Both the position numbers and the translations under genes were made by a program. A stretch of DNA of 64,000 nucleotides from CAVQBP01 sp964448105 (GTDB lineage Bacteria; Bacteroidota; Ignavibacteria; Ignavibacteriales; Ignavibacteriaceae): positions 38,161 to 102,160 of the forward strand of contig CAYUVK010000002.1 in the NCBI GenBank assembly GCA_964448105.1, given 5' to 3'. The notes under the pieces are model-generated. The model was not told the DNA's origin, searched no databases, and saw only the letters and a program-made list of their open reading frames with translations. Shown here in pieces: positions 7,982 to 17,446 of the stretch; position 1 is the first letter of the stretch; each line of letters opens with the position of its first letter.

Positions 7982-9430
7982 CTATCCGACACTTCCTTCC
8001 AAACTTATGCTTAACAATTTTTGGGCTTCAACTGCAAACTCCATCGGCAGCTCTTTAAAAACTTCTTTACAATATCCGTTAACTATTAATCCGATTGCAT
8101 CTTCAGTAGAAATTCCTCTTTGGTTTAAATAAAAAATTTGGTCTTCGCCGATTTTTGAAGTTGTTGCTTCATGTTCAATCTGTGCAGTCGGATTATTAAT
8201 TTCGAGATAAGGAAATGTATGAGCACCGCATTTATCACCAATAAGAAGCGAATCACATTGGGAGAAATTCCTTGCGCCATTAGCTTTCTTAAGAATCCTT
8301 ACCAAACCTCTATAGCTATTATTACTTTTTCCTGCAGAAATACCTTTTGATATAATTGTGCTTTTTGTATTCTTTCCAATGTGGATCATTTTTGTCCCGG
8401 TATCTGCCTGCTGGTAATTATTAGTAACAGCAACGGAATAAAATTCTCCTATTGAATTATCTCCCTGCAGAATACAACCAGGATATTTCCAGGTAATTGC
8501 AGAACCGGTTTCAACTTGAGTCCATGAAATTTTTGAATTTACTCCTCTGCATGCTCCACGTTTAGTTACAAAGTTATAAATACCGCCTTTACCGTTTTTA
8601 TCACCTGCATACCAGTTTTGCACTGTAGAATATTTTATTTGAGCATTATCTAAAGCGACTAATTCCACTACAGCAGCATGTAATTGATTTTCATCTCTCA
8701 TAGGAGCAGTGCAGCCTTCCAGATAACTTACATAAGCTCCCTCATCGGCAATAATTAAAGTTCTTTCGAATTGTCCAGTGTTAGCAGCATTGATTCTAAA
8801 ATATGTGGAAAGTTCCATCGGACATCGAACCCCCTTAGGGATATATACGAATGAACCATCACTAAATACAGCAGAATTAAGAGAAGCATAGAAATTATCG
8901 GTGTAAGGAACTACACTTCCCAGATATTTTTTTACTAAATCGGGATGATTTTTAATTGCTTCGGAAATTGGACAAAATATTATGCCGTATTCTGAAAGTG
9001 TTTTCTTAAAAGTAGTTGCAACCGAAACACTGTCAAAAACAGCATCAACTGCTACTCCTGATAATATTTTTTGTTCATCTAAAGAAATTCCTAATTTTTC
9101 AAAAGTTCTCCTCAATTCAGGGTCAACTTCTTCCAAGCTATTTAATTGGGGTTTTTTCTTAGGAGCTGAATAATAAGAAATAGCCTGATAATCAATTGGC
9201 GGATAATTTACATTTGACCAATGCGGCTCTTTCATTTTTATCCATTGCCTGTAAGCTTTCAGTCTCCATTCAAGCATCCAGTCCGGTTCATTTTTCTTTA
9301 AAGAAAGCTGTTTAATTATATCTTCATTCAAACCATTCGGCAGACTTTCAGCTTCAATATCTGTCACAAAACCATATTTATATTCTTTATTCGCTAATTC
9401 TTCAATGGTTCCTATTTCAGTTGTACTCAT
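7982..9430 (-). CDS. sufB: Fe-S cluster assembly scaffold SufB
   Basis: A 482-residue SufB, the cluster-building subunit of the SufBC2D complex. Family hallmarks are the N-terminal KNEPDWMLEWRLKAYRQW, the GVAVDAVFDSVSVATTFK region, YIPKGVRCPMELSTYFRI, YLEGCTAPMRDENQLHAAVVE with its Cys, and the C-terminal QIEHEATTSKIGEDQIFYL with IS-TEDAIGLIVNGY. It is the first gene of the suf operon and has a plausible promoter about 45 bp upstream. Confidence 0.97.
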   Translation of the reverse strand: MSTTEIGTIEELANKEYKYGFVTDIEAESLPNGLNEDIIKQLSLKKNEPDWMLEWRLKAYRQWIKMKEPHWSNVNYPPIDYQAISYYSAPKKKPQLNSLEEVDPELRRTFEKLGISLDEQKILSGVAVDAVFDSVSVATTFKKTLSEYGIIFCPISEAIKNHPDLVKKYLGSVVPYTDNFYASLNSAVFSDGSFVYIPKGVRCPMELSTYFRINAANTGQFERTLIIADEGAYVSYLEGCTAPMRDENQLHAAVVELVALDNAQIKYSTVQNWYAGDKNGKGGIYNFVTKRGACRGVNSKISWTQVETGSAITWKYPGCILQGDNSIGEFYSVAVTNNYQQADTGTKMIHIGKNTKSTIISKGISAGKSNNSYRGLVRILKKANGARNFSQCDSLLIGDKCGAHTFPYLEINNPTAQIEHEATTSKIGEDQIFYLNQRGISTEDAIGLIVNGYCKEVFKELPMEFAVEAQKLLSISLEGSVG

Positions 9431-9473
9431 TAAATCTCCTAAATTAAACCATTTAGTATATAAATTTACTGTT

Positions 9474-9504
9474 CAAACCTAATCAATCTATACTAATTTG
9501 TCAA
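9474..9504 (-). promoter_or_regulatory. Bacteroidota-type promoter for the suf operon
   Basis: On the minus strand, TTG (start of TTGACA, plus-strand 9499-9504) is followed after 20 nt by TAGGTTTG (plus-strand 9474-9481). This matches the -33 TTG / -7 TAnnTTTG consensus of Bacteroidota housekeeping promoters, whose spacer ranges about 17-23 nt. Transcription would begin some 35-40 bp before the sufB start codon. Binding of the Rrf2 regulator here is likely but no site could be defined by eye. Confidence 0.5.
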
Positions 9505-9655
9505 GATTATAAAAGCGAATAGTTGAATTTATGCTCATTTTTATAATAATTCTAAAAAATGGTTCATAACAATAAATTGTTTTTGACTATATTATTAGGT
9601 TAATTTGTAAAATATTTTAAATTTAGATTTATTTTGAAATTTTAGTGACAAAAAA

Positions 9656-10750
9656 GTGGAAGAAAAGAACATTAAAGAAACTGTTATAAGAAACGAAACC
9701 CGGGAAGATTCAGGGGATAATTCAAAAAACGATTCTTCAGAAAAAAGCAGAAAATCTTACTATAATAGAAATAGACGCTATAATAGCCGGAGATACAAAT
9801 CTAAATCCACAAAAGAAAAATTGGATAATAAAAAGGTATCATTAGTTATCCCTCTCTATAATGAAGAAGAATCATTAGTTCCTCTAACTCACGAAATAAG
9901 AAAGGCTTTGTACGAGTTAAAATATATGTGGGAAGTAATTTTTGTAGATGACGGTAGCAGGGATAAGTCTTTAGAGGTTTTACGGGATATTTCAAATAAA
10001 GATAAAAGATTTAAATATATCAGCTTTAGAAAAAATTATGGTAAATCTGCTGCATTGCAGGTAGGGTTTAAACAGGTAAGCGGAGATATAATTGTTACAA
10101 TGGATGCAGACCTTCAGGATGATCCGTACGAAATTCCCAATTTAATTAATAAGCTTAACGAGGGATTTGATTTAGTCTCAGGTTGGAAAAAGAAAAGGAT
10201 GGATCCTTTTATAAAAAGAAAATCTTCAAAATTTTTCAATTTTATAACACGATTAATTTCGGGGATAAAAATTCATGATTTTAATTGCGGTTTAAAAGCA
10301 TATAGAAGAGAAGTTGTCGAAAATATAAAAGTATATGGTGAGCTTCACCGTTATATGCCTGTTTTAGCCGGCTGGCAAGGCTATACTGTTTCCGAAATAG
10401 AAGTGAAGCATCGTCCAAGAAGATATGGAAAAACCAAGTTTGGAATCTCCCGCTTCTTCAAAGGTTTTATAGATCTTATTACTGTAATTTTTACTACTAG
10501 ATATATCAAGCGTCCAATGCATTTATTTGGATTTTTTGGTGCAGTATCTTTTTTTATTGGTCTTATTGTAAATGGTTACCTTACAATTGAATGGATCAGC
10601 GGTCATTATTTAAGCAACCGTCCAATGTTATTTTTAGGAATGTTGTTAATTATTGTTGGTGTACAATTTTTTTCCGTTGGATTATTGGGCGAAATGCTTG
10701 TTAATAATTTTATGAGTGAAAAAGAATACGAAATTAAAGAAAAGGGATGA
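9656..10750 (+). CDS. Family 2 glycosyltransferase, polyprenyl-phosphate type (DPM1/GtrB-like)
   Basis: A 364-residue GT-A glycosyltransferase that most likely moves a sugar from a nucleotide donor to a polyprenyl-phosphate carrier on the inner face of the membrane. After a basic, low-complexity N-terminal tail (residues 1-58, rich in Lys, Arg, Ser and Asn), the catalytic domain begins at VSLVIPLYNEEESL. It has FVDDGSRD (97-103), the metal-binding MDADLQDDP (149-157) and the NCGLKAYRREV acceptor-side motif. Two membrane helices follow (about 285-307 and 320-345). The start is a GTG without a clear Shine-Dalgarno. It opens the plus-strand surface-glycan locus. Confidence 0.88.
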   Translation: MEEKNIKETVIRNETREDSGDNSKNDSSEKSRKSYYNRNRRYNSRRYKSKSTKEKLDNKKVSLVIPLYNEEESLVPLTHEIRKALYELKYMWEVIFVDDGSRDKSLEVLRDISNKDKRFKYISFRKNYGKSAALQVGFKQVSGDIIVTMDADLQDDPYEIPNLINKLNEGFDLVSGWKKKRMDPFIKRKSSKFFNFITRLISGIKIHDFNCGLKAYRREVVENIKVYGELHRYMPVLAGWQGYTVSEIEVKHRPRRYGKTKFGISRFFKGFIDLITVIFTTRYIKRPMHLFGFFGAVSFFIGLIVNGYLTIEWISGHYLSNRPMLFLGMLLIIVGVQFFSVGLLGEMLVNNFMSEKEYEIKEKG

Positions 10751-10797
10751 TCCTATTTTATTCAATTAAAGTTTTTCAATCCAGCTAACCAATACTT

Positions 10798-11892
10798 ATG
10801 AATTTAGTTGATATTAAAATTAATTGCCGCTATTTCCGGGGTGATATTCCATGCAAACCAAATAAACTTTATGGTGCTCATTGTGTTGATGAAAAAGGAA
10901 AAGATTGTAGTTATTATGATCCTACCAAACAAAAGATTTTAATAATTAAACTTGGTGCTATTGGTGATATAATAAGATCCACTCCCATTTTGGAACCGAT
11001 TAAAAAACAATATCCTGAAGTAAAAATTTATTGGTTAACTCATACACCATCAATTGTACCGGAAAATGTGGATGTAATTTTAAAATTTAATAGTGAAGGA
11101 TTGGCATTTTTAGAAGAAGTGGATTTTGATATAATCTATAATCTTGATAAAGATAAAGAAGCATGCGCTCTTATTAATAAGTTGCCTTCTAAAATTAAAA
11201 AAGGTTTTATTTTAAAAGAAGGAGTCCCTTTCCCGGCTGATGAAGATGCTGTTCATAAATATTTTACAGGAATTTTTGACGACATAAGTCTGCGAAATAA
11301 AAAAAATTATATAGAAGAAATATTTGAAATATGCGGATTTAAATTTAACGGAGAAAAATATATTCTTTCTTCCTTTCCCCAATATGAAACGGAATGGAAA
11401 TTAAATAAATCAAAAAAAATTATCGGGTTAAATACAGGGTGCGGCGGAAGATGGACTTCACGTTTATGGTCTAATGAAAATTGGATTGAACTTGCAAAAA
11501 CTTTAATTAAGAAGAATTACGAAGTTCTCTTCTTAGGAGGAGAACTTGAAGATGAAAAAAATAAATATTTTGCAGATCAAACCGGCGGAAAATATTTCGG
11601 TCATTTTCATCTGGAAAAATTTATAAACCTTGTTGATCAATGCGATCTTGTTGTAACCGGGGTAACTATGGCTATGCATATTACTTTGGGTCTCGGAAGA
11701 AAAATTGTTTTATTTAATAATATTTTTAATCCTTATGAATTTGAACTTTATGGATTAGGAGAAATTATTCAGCCAAGTAAAGAATGTAAATGTTTTTACA
11801 AGCCTGTTTGTGTTAATGATGAGTATAAATGTATGGAATATATTGAAGTTGGTCGTGTAATTGAAACAATTGATAAACTTTTTTCTAAATGA
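10798..11892 (+). CDS. Family 9 (heptosyltransferase-like) glycosyltransferase with Cys-rich N-terminus
   Basis: A 364-residue GT-B enzyme of the ADP-heptose:LPS heptosyltransferase family. The GT9 domain begins near residue 45 with ILIIKLGAIGDIIRSTPIL and continues with GLNTGCGGRWTSRLWSNENW (donor-side glycine motif), then LVDQCDLVVTGVTMAMHITLGLG (the nucleotide-binding region). The first 42 residues form an extra module with four cysteines (Cys10, Cys19, Cys29, Cys37) in a frame that suggests metal binding. Further cysteines occur near the C-terminus (CKCFYKPVC). The sugar transferred is unknown. The stop codon overlaps the next gene by 4 bp. Confidence 0.85.
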   Translation: MNLVDIKINCRYFRGDIPCKPNKLYGAHCVDEKGKDCSYYDPTKQKILIIKLGAIGDIIRSTPILEPIKKQYPEVKIYWLTHTPSIVPENVDVILKFNSEGLAFLEEVDFDIIYNLDKDKEACALINKLPSKIKKGFILKEGVPFPADEDAVHKYFTGIFDDISLRNKKNYIEEIFEICGFKFNGEKYILSSFPQYETEWKLNKSKKIIGLNTGCGGRWTSRLWSNENWIELAKTLIKKNYEVLFLGGELEDEKNKYFADQTGGKYFGHFHLEKFINLVDQCDLVVTGVTMAMHITLGLGRKIVLFNNIFNPYEFELYGLGEIIQPSKECKCFYKPVCVNDEYKCMEYIEVGRVIETIDKLFSK

Positions 11893-13010
11893 AAATTACC
11901 ATCCTTTCAACTGCTTATCCATTAAGAGGCGGGATCTCACATTTTATTGGTTTACTTTTTAATGAATTAAGAAAAGAGCATGATGTTAATATTATAACCT
12001 TTAAAAGGCAGTACCCCTCAATTTTATTCCCGGGAAAATCTCAAATCGAATCCGGAGATACAGTTGAAAAAATACCGACTTCCGTTTTGGTTGATTCAAT
12101 TAATCCTTTAAACTGGATTAGAATAGGATTAAAAATAAAAAAAGAATCTCCTGATCTATTAATCTACAAATACTGGATGCCATTTTTTGCTCCTTGTTTC
12201 GGAACAATTTCAAGAATAGCCAAACAGAACAAAAAAACTAAAGTGCTGGTTATTTGCGATAATGTGATTCCCCATGAAGGTAAACCCGGTGATAAAATTT
12301 TAACGAAGTTTTTTTTTAGGGCAGTTAATTTTTTTGTTGTATTATCAAAAAAAGTACAGCAAGATTTAATTAATCTAATGCCTAATGCAAGAAATAAATT
12401 TTTATCACATCCTATTTATTCTATTTTTGGGGATTCAGTAGATAAAGCAACCGCAAAAAAGCATTTACAAATAAAAGATGATAATACAATTTTATTTTTT
12501 GGATTCATTAGGGATTACAAAGGACTTGACGTTCTTTTGGAGGCCATTGCTTTATTAAAAAATAAAATAGAATTAAAATTAATTGTTGCAGGTGAATTTT
12601 ATAGCAATGAAGAAAAATATAAAAAGTTAATTGAAACTTTAGATATCCAGGATAAGCTTTTTTTATTTACGGATTTCATTCCTACATCAGAAGTAAAATA
12701 TTATTTTTCAGCTTGTGACGCGGTTATTCTTCCATATAAGGATGCTACTCAAAGCGGGATAGTTCAAATTGCAATGAATTTTAAAAAGCCTGTAATTGCT
12801 GCAAATGTAGGAGGTTTATCAGAAGTAGTTAAAAACAATGAAACGGGATTTATTTTAGAAAAAGAAAATCCCCAAATATTGGCTGAAGCAATATTAAAGT
12901 TTTATTCGGAAAATAAAGAAAAAGAATTTATTGAGAATATTGAAAAAGAGATTGAAAAATACTCATGGAAAAGATTTGTTAATGGCATAATGGAATTAGT
13001 AAATTCGTAA
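11889..13010 (+). CDS. Family 4 glycosyltransferase
   Basis: A 373-residue GT-B retaining glycosyltransferase. The N-terminal domain opens with ITILSTAYPLRGGISHFIGLL, the acceptor-side glycine loop. The C-terminal donor domain has FFGFIRDYKGLDVLLEAIALL, and the E-x7-E-type region appears as AVILPYKDATQSGIVQIAMNFKKPVIAANVGGLSEVV. It is probably cytosolic or peripheral at the membrane and adds a sugar to the glycan made by this locus. Its ATG overlaps the preceding GT9 stop (ATGA), so the two are translationally coupled. Confidence 0.87.
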   Translation: MKITILSTAYPLRGGISHFIGLLFNELRKEHDVNIITFKRQYPSILFPGKSQIESGDTVEKIPTSVLVDSINPLNWIRIGLKIKKESPDLLIYKYWMPFFAPCFGTISRIAKQNKKTKVLVICDNVIPHEGKPGDKILTKFFFRAVNFFVVLSKKVQQDLINLMPNARNKFLSHPIYSIFGDSVDKATAKKHLQIKDDNTILFFGFIRDYKGLDVLLEAIALLKNKIELKLIVAGEFYSNEEKYKKLIETLDIQDKLFLFTDFIPTSEVKYYFSACDAVILPYKDATQSGIVQIAMNFKKPVIAANVGGLSEVVKNNETGFILEKENPQILAEAILKFYSENKEKEFIENIEKEIEKYSWKRFVNGIMELVNS

Positions 13011-13011
13011 T

Positions 13012-13098
13012 ATTGTTTAATTGACAAATTGTTAAGTTGCTTATCGAAATTTATATTATTAAAAATTTGACAATTAAAAAGTTTAGCAATTTAAGGGA
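13012..13098. repeat. AT-rich repeat in the gap before the YfhO-like gene
   Basis: The 94-bp gap is filled by related words, TTGACAAATTGTTAAGTTGC and then AATTTGACAATTAAAAAGTTTAGCAATTTAA in the same and opposite sense, giving several short inverted matches. It resembles other small intergenic repeats of this window in position, but the AT-rich composition makes chance matches easy. Confidence 0.3.
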
Positions 13099-13104
13099 AT
13101 ATAG

Positions 13105-15645
13105 ATGTCCAAAACAAATAAAAGAACAAAATCCCACAAGAAAATTGTTGAAGAAACTTTTTTCTCTAAATTTAATTTAGAAGAATTCCTCCCGCAAAAA
13201 TATCATGTACTTGCAGTTGTACTTATCATATTTATTTTATTTTTAATCTTTTTAAATCCTCTATACTTTGGAGGCAAAACTTTTCAAGCAGGTGATATAG
13301 TTACCAGCCGAAGCCTTGAAACATATGCAAGTAACCATGGAGCAGGAGATATTTTGTGGGATCCTTATATTTTTTGCGGAATGCCTTCTTATGCTCTATG
13401 GCCCGGTTATAAATGGTTTAATCTTTTTTATGTTGGAATCACCACTGTAAAAAATGTTTTTGTAACTATATTTTCAGTTGATTATACTGCCTGGACTATT
13501 TATTTAATAATTCTCGGTATTACTACATTCTTTCTCGTTAAATATTTAACTAAAAATATTTTCGTCAGTTTATTTTCAGCGGTTTCAACATCTTTTAGCA
13601 CCGGAATTATAGTATTCCTTTTTATTGGTCATGTAACTAAGCTGGCGGCGTTTGGCTTTTATCCTTTAATTTTTTTAATGCTTCTTAAATTCCAGGACAA
13701 AATCCGTCTAATTGATATTTTAATTTTGATAATTACTTTGCAGCTCTCGATACAAAGTTTTCATGCACAAATAATCTTTTATACTCTTTTTGCGGTTACA
13801 ATTTATTTTATATATTTCTTTGTAAGGGCATTGGTTAAAAAAGAAACTGACAATAGGAATAAGATATTAAAATCAGCGGGAGTATTTATATTTTCTTTAA
13901 TAATTGCTCTTTTAATCCAATCAGATAATATAACTCAGATATACGAATATACTCCATATTCAACGCGTGGGAGCGAAAGCATCCTGGATAAAGTGAAAGG
14001 GAAAGTTGAACAGAACACTACTGATTATTACAGGTATCATACGGATTGGTCATTTTCACCGGAAGAAGTTTTAACCATGATAGTTCCTTCATATTATGGA
14101 TTCGGGTATTCATACTATAATGGTCCTTTAACAAATAATCAGCCTGTAAGAGTAAATACATATTTCGGTCAAATGCCTTTTGTCGATGTTGCAGTCGGAT
14201 ATATGGGAATTATTGTTCTTGTTCTTGCTCTTTTCGGAATTTTTACAAGGTGGAAAGATCCGTTTGTACAATTTTTAACAATACTTTCCGTAGTAGCATT
14301 AATCATTTCTTTCGGGAAAAATTTCCCTGTACTATTTGATTTACTTTTTTATAATCTCCCGGATTTTAATAAGTTCAGAGTTCCTTCAATGATTTTGGTC
14401 TTGGTTCAGGTTAGTGTCCCTGTATTAGCCGGTTTTGGTTTGATGAGAATTATTTCGTTAAGAAACGAAAACAATGATAAACTAAAAAAACTGGTAAAGA
14501 ATTTAGCAATAGGATTTTCGGTAGTTTTTGTTCTTTCTTTATTATTGAATGGAGCAATCACAGGCTGGTTTACTACAAGAGTTAATGAATATGCTGCATC
14601 AATTCAGCAATCACAACCAAGAATGGCTCAGCAATTTAATGCTCTGGCAGAATATAGTGCCGGAATGTTTTCAGGTGATCTGCTTTTTGCTTTTGCATTT
14701 TTATCCATAACATTTTGGGTTGCCGTTGGATATTTAAATTTGAAAATAAGCGGAGATATCCTGGCTATAATTATTATATTTTTAACTATAATCGATCTAT
14801 GGAGAATTGATGCAAGAGGAGAAGATTACATAAATAGCCCCGATTTAAAAAATCTTTTTACTCAGCCTGAATATATAACTGCAATTAAAAATCAGAACGA
14901 TAAGGAACCATTTAGAGTATTAAATTTAAAACAGGATGGTTCTTATGGTGCATTTAATAATAATGCAAATTACAATGCATATTTTCTTTTAGAAGATTTT
15001 TATGGTTACTCGGCAATTAAACCTCGCTCGTACCAGGATATAATTGATGTTGTTGGTCCGGCAAATCCAACATTATGGCGGATGCTAAATGTTAAATATA
15101 TTGTAACAAACAAGCAGGTGAACCTTGAAGGATTTTCTTTAATAAATAAATCGGATAAAAGTATAGTATATAAAAATGAAGATGCCTTGCCAAGAGTTTA
15201 TTTTGTCGACAGTGTTAGAATGGAAACAGGGATGAATCTTTTAAACAAAATTAAAGACTCATCATTTGACCCTAAAAAAATTGCTTTTACAAATGAAAAA
15301 ATTAATGTTGACGGCTTGGATTCAACGACTTATACAAAAATTGTGGAGTACAAAGATGAATTAATAAAAGTAGATGCTAATGCATCAGGGGATAACTTTT
15401 TATTTTTAGGCGATACATATATCACTTATGGATGGAAGGCCAGTATTGATGGGAATAAAACTAAAATATATAAAGCAGATTACGGTTTTATGGGAATTAT
15501 TGTTCCTAAAGGTAAACATACAATAGAATTTAGGTATGCACCAACCAGCTTTTATGTTAGTAAGTATATTGCTTTAATACTAAGCAGTTTGGTAGTTTTG
15601 ATTTTACTGGTTAGTATTTTTTTCGAAATGAAAAAAGTTAAATAG
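13105..15645 (+). CDS. YfhO-family large membrane protein
   Basis: An 846-residue integral membrane protein. A short charged N-terminus is followed by a first membrane helix (about 38-55), the loop motif QAGDIVTSRSLETYASNHGAGDILWDPYIFCGMPSYALWPG, and then around eleven further helices up to residue 565. A soluble C-terminal region of about 250 residues contains VEGFSLINKSDKSIVYKNEDALPRVYFVD-like sequence and ends in a final helix and basic tail. This layout is that of YfhO proteins, membrane glycosyltransferase-like proteins (GT-C type) implicated in glycosylation of cell-envelope polymers. Location in a glycan locus agrees. The substrate cannot be inferred. Confidence 0.8.
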   Translation: MSKTNKRTKSHKKIVEETFFSKFNLEEFLPQKYHVLAVVLIIFILFLIFLNPLYFGGKTFQAGDIVTSRSLETYASNHGAGDILWDPYIFCGMPSYALWPGYKWFNLFYVGITTVKNVFVTIFSVDYTAWTIYLIILGITTFFLVKYLTKNIFVSLFSAVSTSFSTGIIVFLFIGHVTKLAAFGFYPLIFLMLLKFQDKIRLIDILILIITLQLSIQSFHAQIIFYTLFAVTIYFIYFFVRALVKKETDNRNKILKSAGVFIFSLIIALLIQSDNITQIYEYTPYSTRGSESILDKVKGKVEQNTTDYYRYHTDWSFSPEEVLTMIVPSYYGFGYSYYNGPLTNNQPVRVNTYFGQMPFVDVAVGYMGIIVLVLALFGIFTRWKDPFVQFLTILSVVALIISFGKNFPVLFDLLFYNLPDFNKFRVPSMILVLVQVSVPVLAGFGLMRIISLRNENNDKLKKLVKNLAIGFSVVFVLSLLLNGAITGWFTTRVNEYAASIQQSQPRMAQQFNALAEYSAGMFSGDLLFAFAFLSITFWVAVGYLNLKISGDILAIIIIFLTIIDLWRIDARGEDYINSPDLKNLFTQPEYITAIKNQNDKEPFRVLNLKQDGSYGAFNNNANYNAYFLLEDFYGYSAIKPRSYQDIIDVVGPANPTLWRMLNVKYIVTNKQVNLEGFSLINKSDKSIVYKNEDALPRVYFVDSVRMETGMNLLNKIKDSSFDPKKIAFTNEKINVDGLDSTTYTKIVEYKDELIKVDANASGDNFLFLGDTYITYGWKASIDGNKTKIYKADYGFMGIIVPKGKHTIEFRYAPTSFYVSKYIALILSSLVVLILLVSIFFEMKKVK

Positions 15646-15692
15646 AATAATATTAATATATAGCAATTTAAAAGAAAAATAAATTTTATTAA

Positions 15693-16721
15693 ATGAGGAT
15701 TTGTGTAATAATTGTAACTTACGATGATAGGTTTCATTTATTAAGCCGTGTGATTCAATCTTTATTAGAACAAGATATAAATAAAATTGTCATAGTAGAT
15801 AATAATTCAACTCAAAATAGTAAGAATAAACTAATACAATTTCAAAAAGAATATGGGGAAAAAATCGATGTATTATTTTTATCTCAAAACCTCGGCTCTG
15901 CAGGTGGGAATTCAATCGGATTGAAAAAATTCTATTCTGATTATAACTCTGAGTTTGTTTGGTTATTAGACGATGATAATTTACCTTATAAAGATGCATT
16001 AGATGTTCTGAAAAGTTTTTGGAAAGAATTAGATGATGAAAATAAGGAAAAAAGAGTTGCATTACTTTCCTTTAGAGAAAATAGAAAAATATATGAACAA
16101 GCTTTATCTACATCGAATCCTGATTTAGTCGTGGGTAGAAGAAACGGTTTCCTGGGTATTCATATTGGCTGGTTTTTCCAAAAGCTTTTTAACAAAAGTA
16201 ATATTGATCCTGAAAGAAGAGAACTTTATAATTCTAAGAATACAGGATTGGTTTCAGCTTCCTATTATGGCGGATTATTTTTTCATAAAAATCTCCTAGA
16301 TTCTATAGGATTTCCTAAAGAAGAGTTCTTTGTATATTCTGATGATATAGAATTTTCATCAAGAATAACGAAATTAAAAGGGAAAATTTATTTAGTGTTG
16401 AAAAGCAGAATTATTGATATAGAAGGTTCATGGCAGAAAAGAGTATATAGGAAATCAATTTTAAATTTACCCCTAAAAAATACTAACAGTATTGATAGAC
16501 TTATGTTATACTATACATATAGAAACAAAACTTATTTTGAAAAAAATAACTGGGCAGATAAAAGTTTTTTGTATTCTATTAACAAGATAATTTATTTATT
16601 CTTGCTTAGGCTCATATCCTTTATTTACCGGAGCTCATTCGATGTAAAAGTTATTAATTTGGCGATCAAAGATGGGTTAAGAGGTAACCTGGGGAAAAGA
16701 AAAGAAGATTTATTTAAATAA
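15693..16721 (+). CDS. Family 2 glycosyltransferase (rhamnosyl/galactofuranosyl-transferase-like)
   Basis: A 342-residue GT-A enzyme. The nucleotide-binding start ICVIIVTYDDRFHLLSRVIQSL is followed by IVDNNST, NLGSAGGNSIGLKKF (the GGA/S-loop of the GlfT/rhamnosyltransferase branch) and FVWLLDDDNLP, where the DDD carries the metal-binding aspartates. A second motif, FFVYSDDIEFSSRI, supplies the usual acceptor-side acidic pair. A hydrophobic segment near residues 285-305 may attach it to the membrane. No Shine-Dalgarno precedes the ATG. Confidence 0.85.
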   Translation: MRICVIIVTYDDRFHLLSRVIQSLLEQDINKIVIVDNNSTQNSKNKLIQFQKEYGEKIDVLFLSQNLGSAGGNSIGLKKFYSDYNSEFVWLLDDDNLPYKDALDVLKSFWKELDDENKEKRVALLSFRENRKIYEQALSTSNPDLVVGRRNGFLGIHIGWFFQKLFNKSNIDPERRELYNSKNTGLVSASYYGGLFFHKNLLDSIGFPKEEFFVYSDDIEFSSRITKLKGKIYLVLKSRIIDIEGSWQKRVYRKSILNLPLKNTNSIDRLMLYYTYRNKTYFEKNNWADKSFLYSINKIIYLFLLRLISFIYRSSFDVKVINLAIKDGLRGNLGKRKEDLFK

Positions 16722-16744
16722 TTTTTGAGATATAGATTTAAGCT

Positions 16745-17446
16745 ATGAAGTTAAATAAGAAAAATATTGTCGAAAAGATATTTATTTTTATACGTCCACT
16801 GTGGATGTGGATAAGAAAAATAAGTCCCAAGGGGGCATATATTCAATTGGGTGAGTATAGAATAATTGATCCTCTATTACCTAAAATTGATAGGTTATTT
16901 ATTCGAAGTCGAAATAAAATTGATAAGGAAGTTTATGAATTAAATTCTATTTCAGCTATAAGGAAAAATGTTAAGATTGGAGATAAAGTTGTAATTGTAG
17001 GTGGTGGTCACGGAGTTACAGGAATAGTTGCTATGGAAAGTGGAGGAAAAGTAATTGTAATTGAAGCAAGCAAGGATCGTGTTAAAGAAATAAGAGAAAC
17101 TTGGAAATATTATAAATTGGATGGAACAATAATTCATGGATTTGTTGGTTCGCTTATTAGTGTATGGGGAAAACCAGAAGGAGCAAAGCAAATTGAAGAA
17201 CTGCCTGAATGTGATGTCCTGGAATTAGATTGTGAAGGAGCGGAAAAAGAAATTTTATCAAATCTTGTTATAAAACCACGTGTAATTATAGTAGAATCAC
17301 ACGGGCATTTAGGCTCCCCATCAAAAAATGTTAAAAATCAGCTGCAAAGTTTGGGGTATTCCATAACAGACGAAATGAACGAAGATATAGCAAAGGATAT
17401 TATTGTATTTGTTGGTAAAGAAACGAATTATAATGGAGCTTCGTGA
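16745..17446 (+). CDS. FkbM-like methyltransferase
   Basis: A 233-residue SAM-dependent methyltransferase. The SAM-binding loop is VVIVGGGHGVTGIVA (about residues 82-96), followed by the acidic VIVIEASKDR strand. CDVLELDCEGAEKEILS matches the DIEGAE block that marks the FkbM family. Such enzymes often O-methylate sugars of surface glycans. The gene lies 23 bp after the preceding glycosyltransferase, in one transcription unit. The glycine motif is less regular than in the second FkbM gene at 20885, so its class is slightly less certain. Confidence 0.75.
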   Translation: MKLNKKNIVEKIFIFIRPLWMWIRKISPKGAYIQLGEYRIIDPLLPKIDRLFIRSRNKIDKEVYELNSISAIRKNVKIGDKVVIVGGGHGVTGIVAMESGGKVIVIEASKDRVKEIRETWKYYKLDGTIIHGFVGSLISVWGKPEGAKQIEELPECDVLELDCEGAEKEILSNLVIKPRVIIVESHGHLGSPSKNVKNQLQSLGYSITDEMNEDIAKDIIVFVGKETNYNGAS

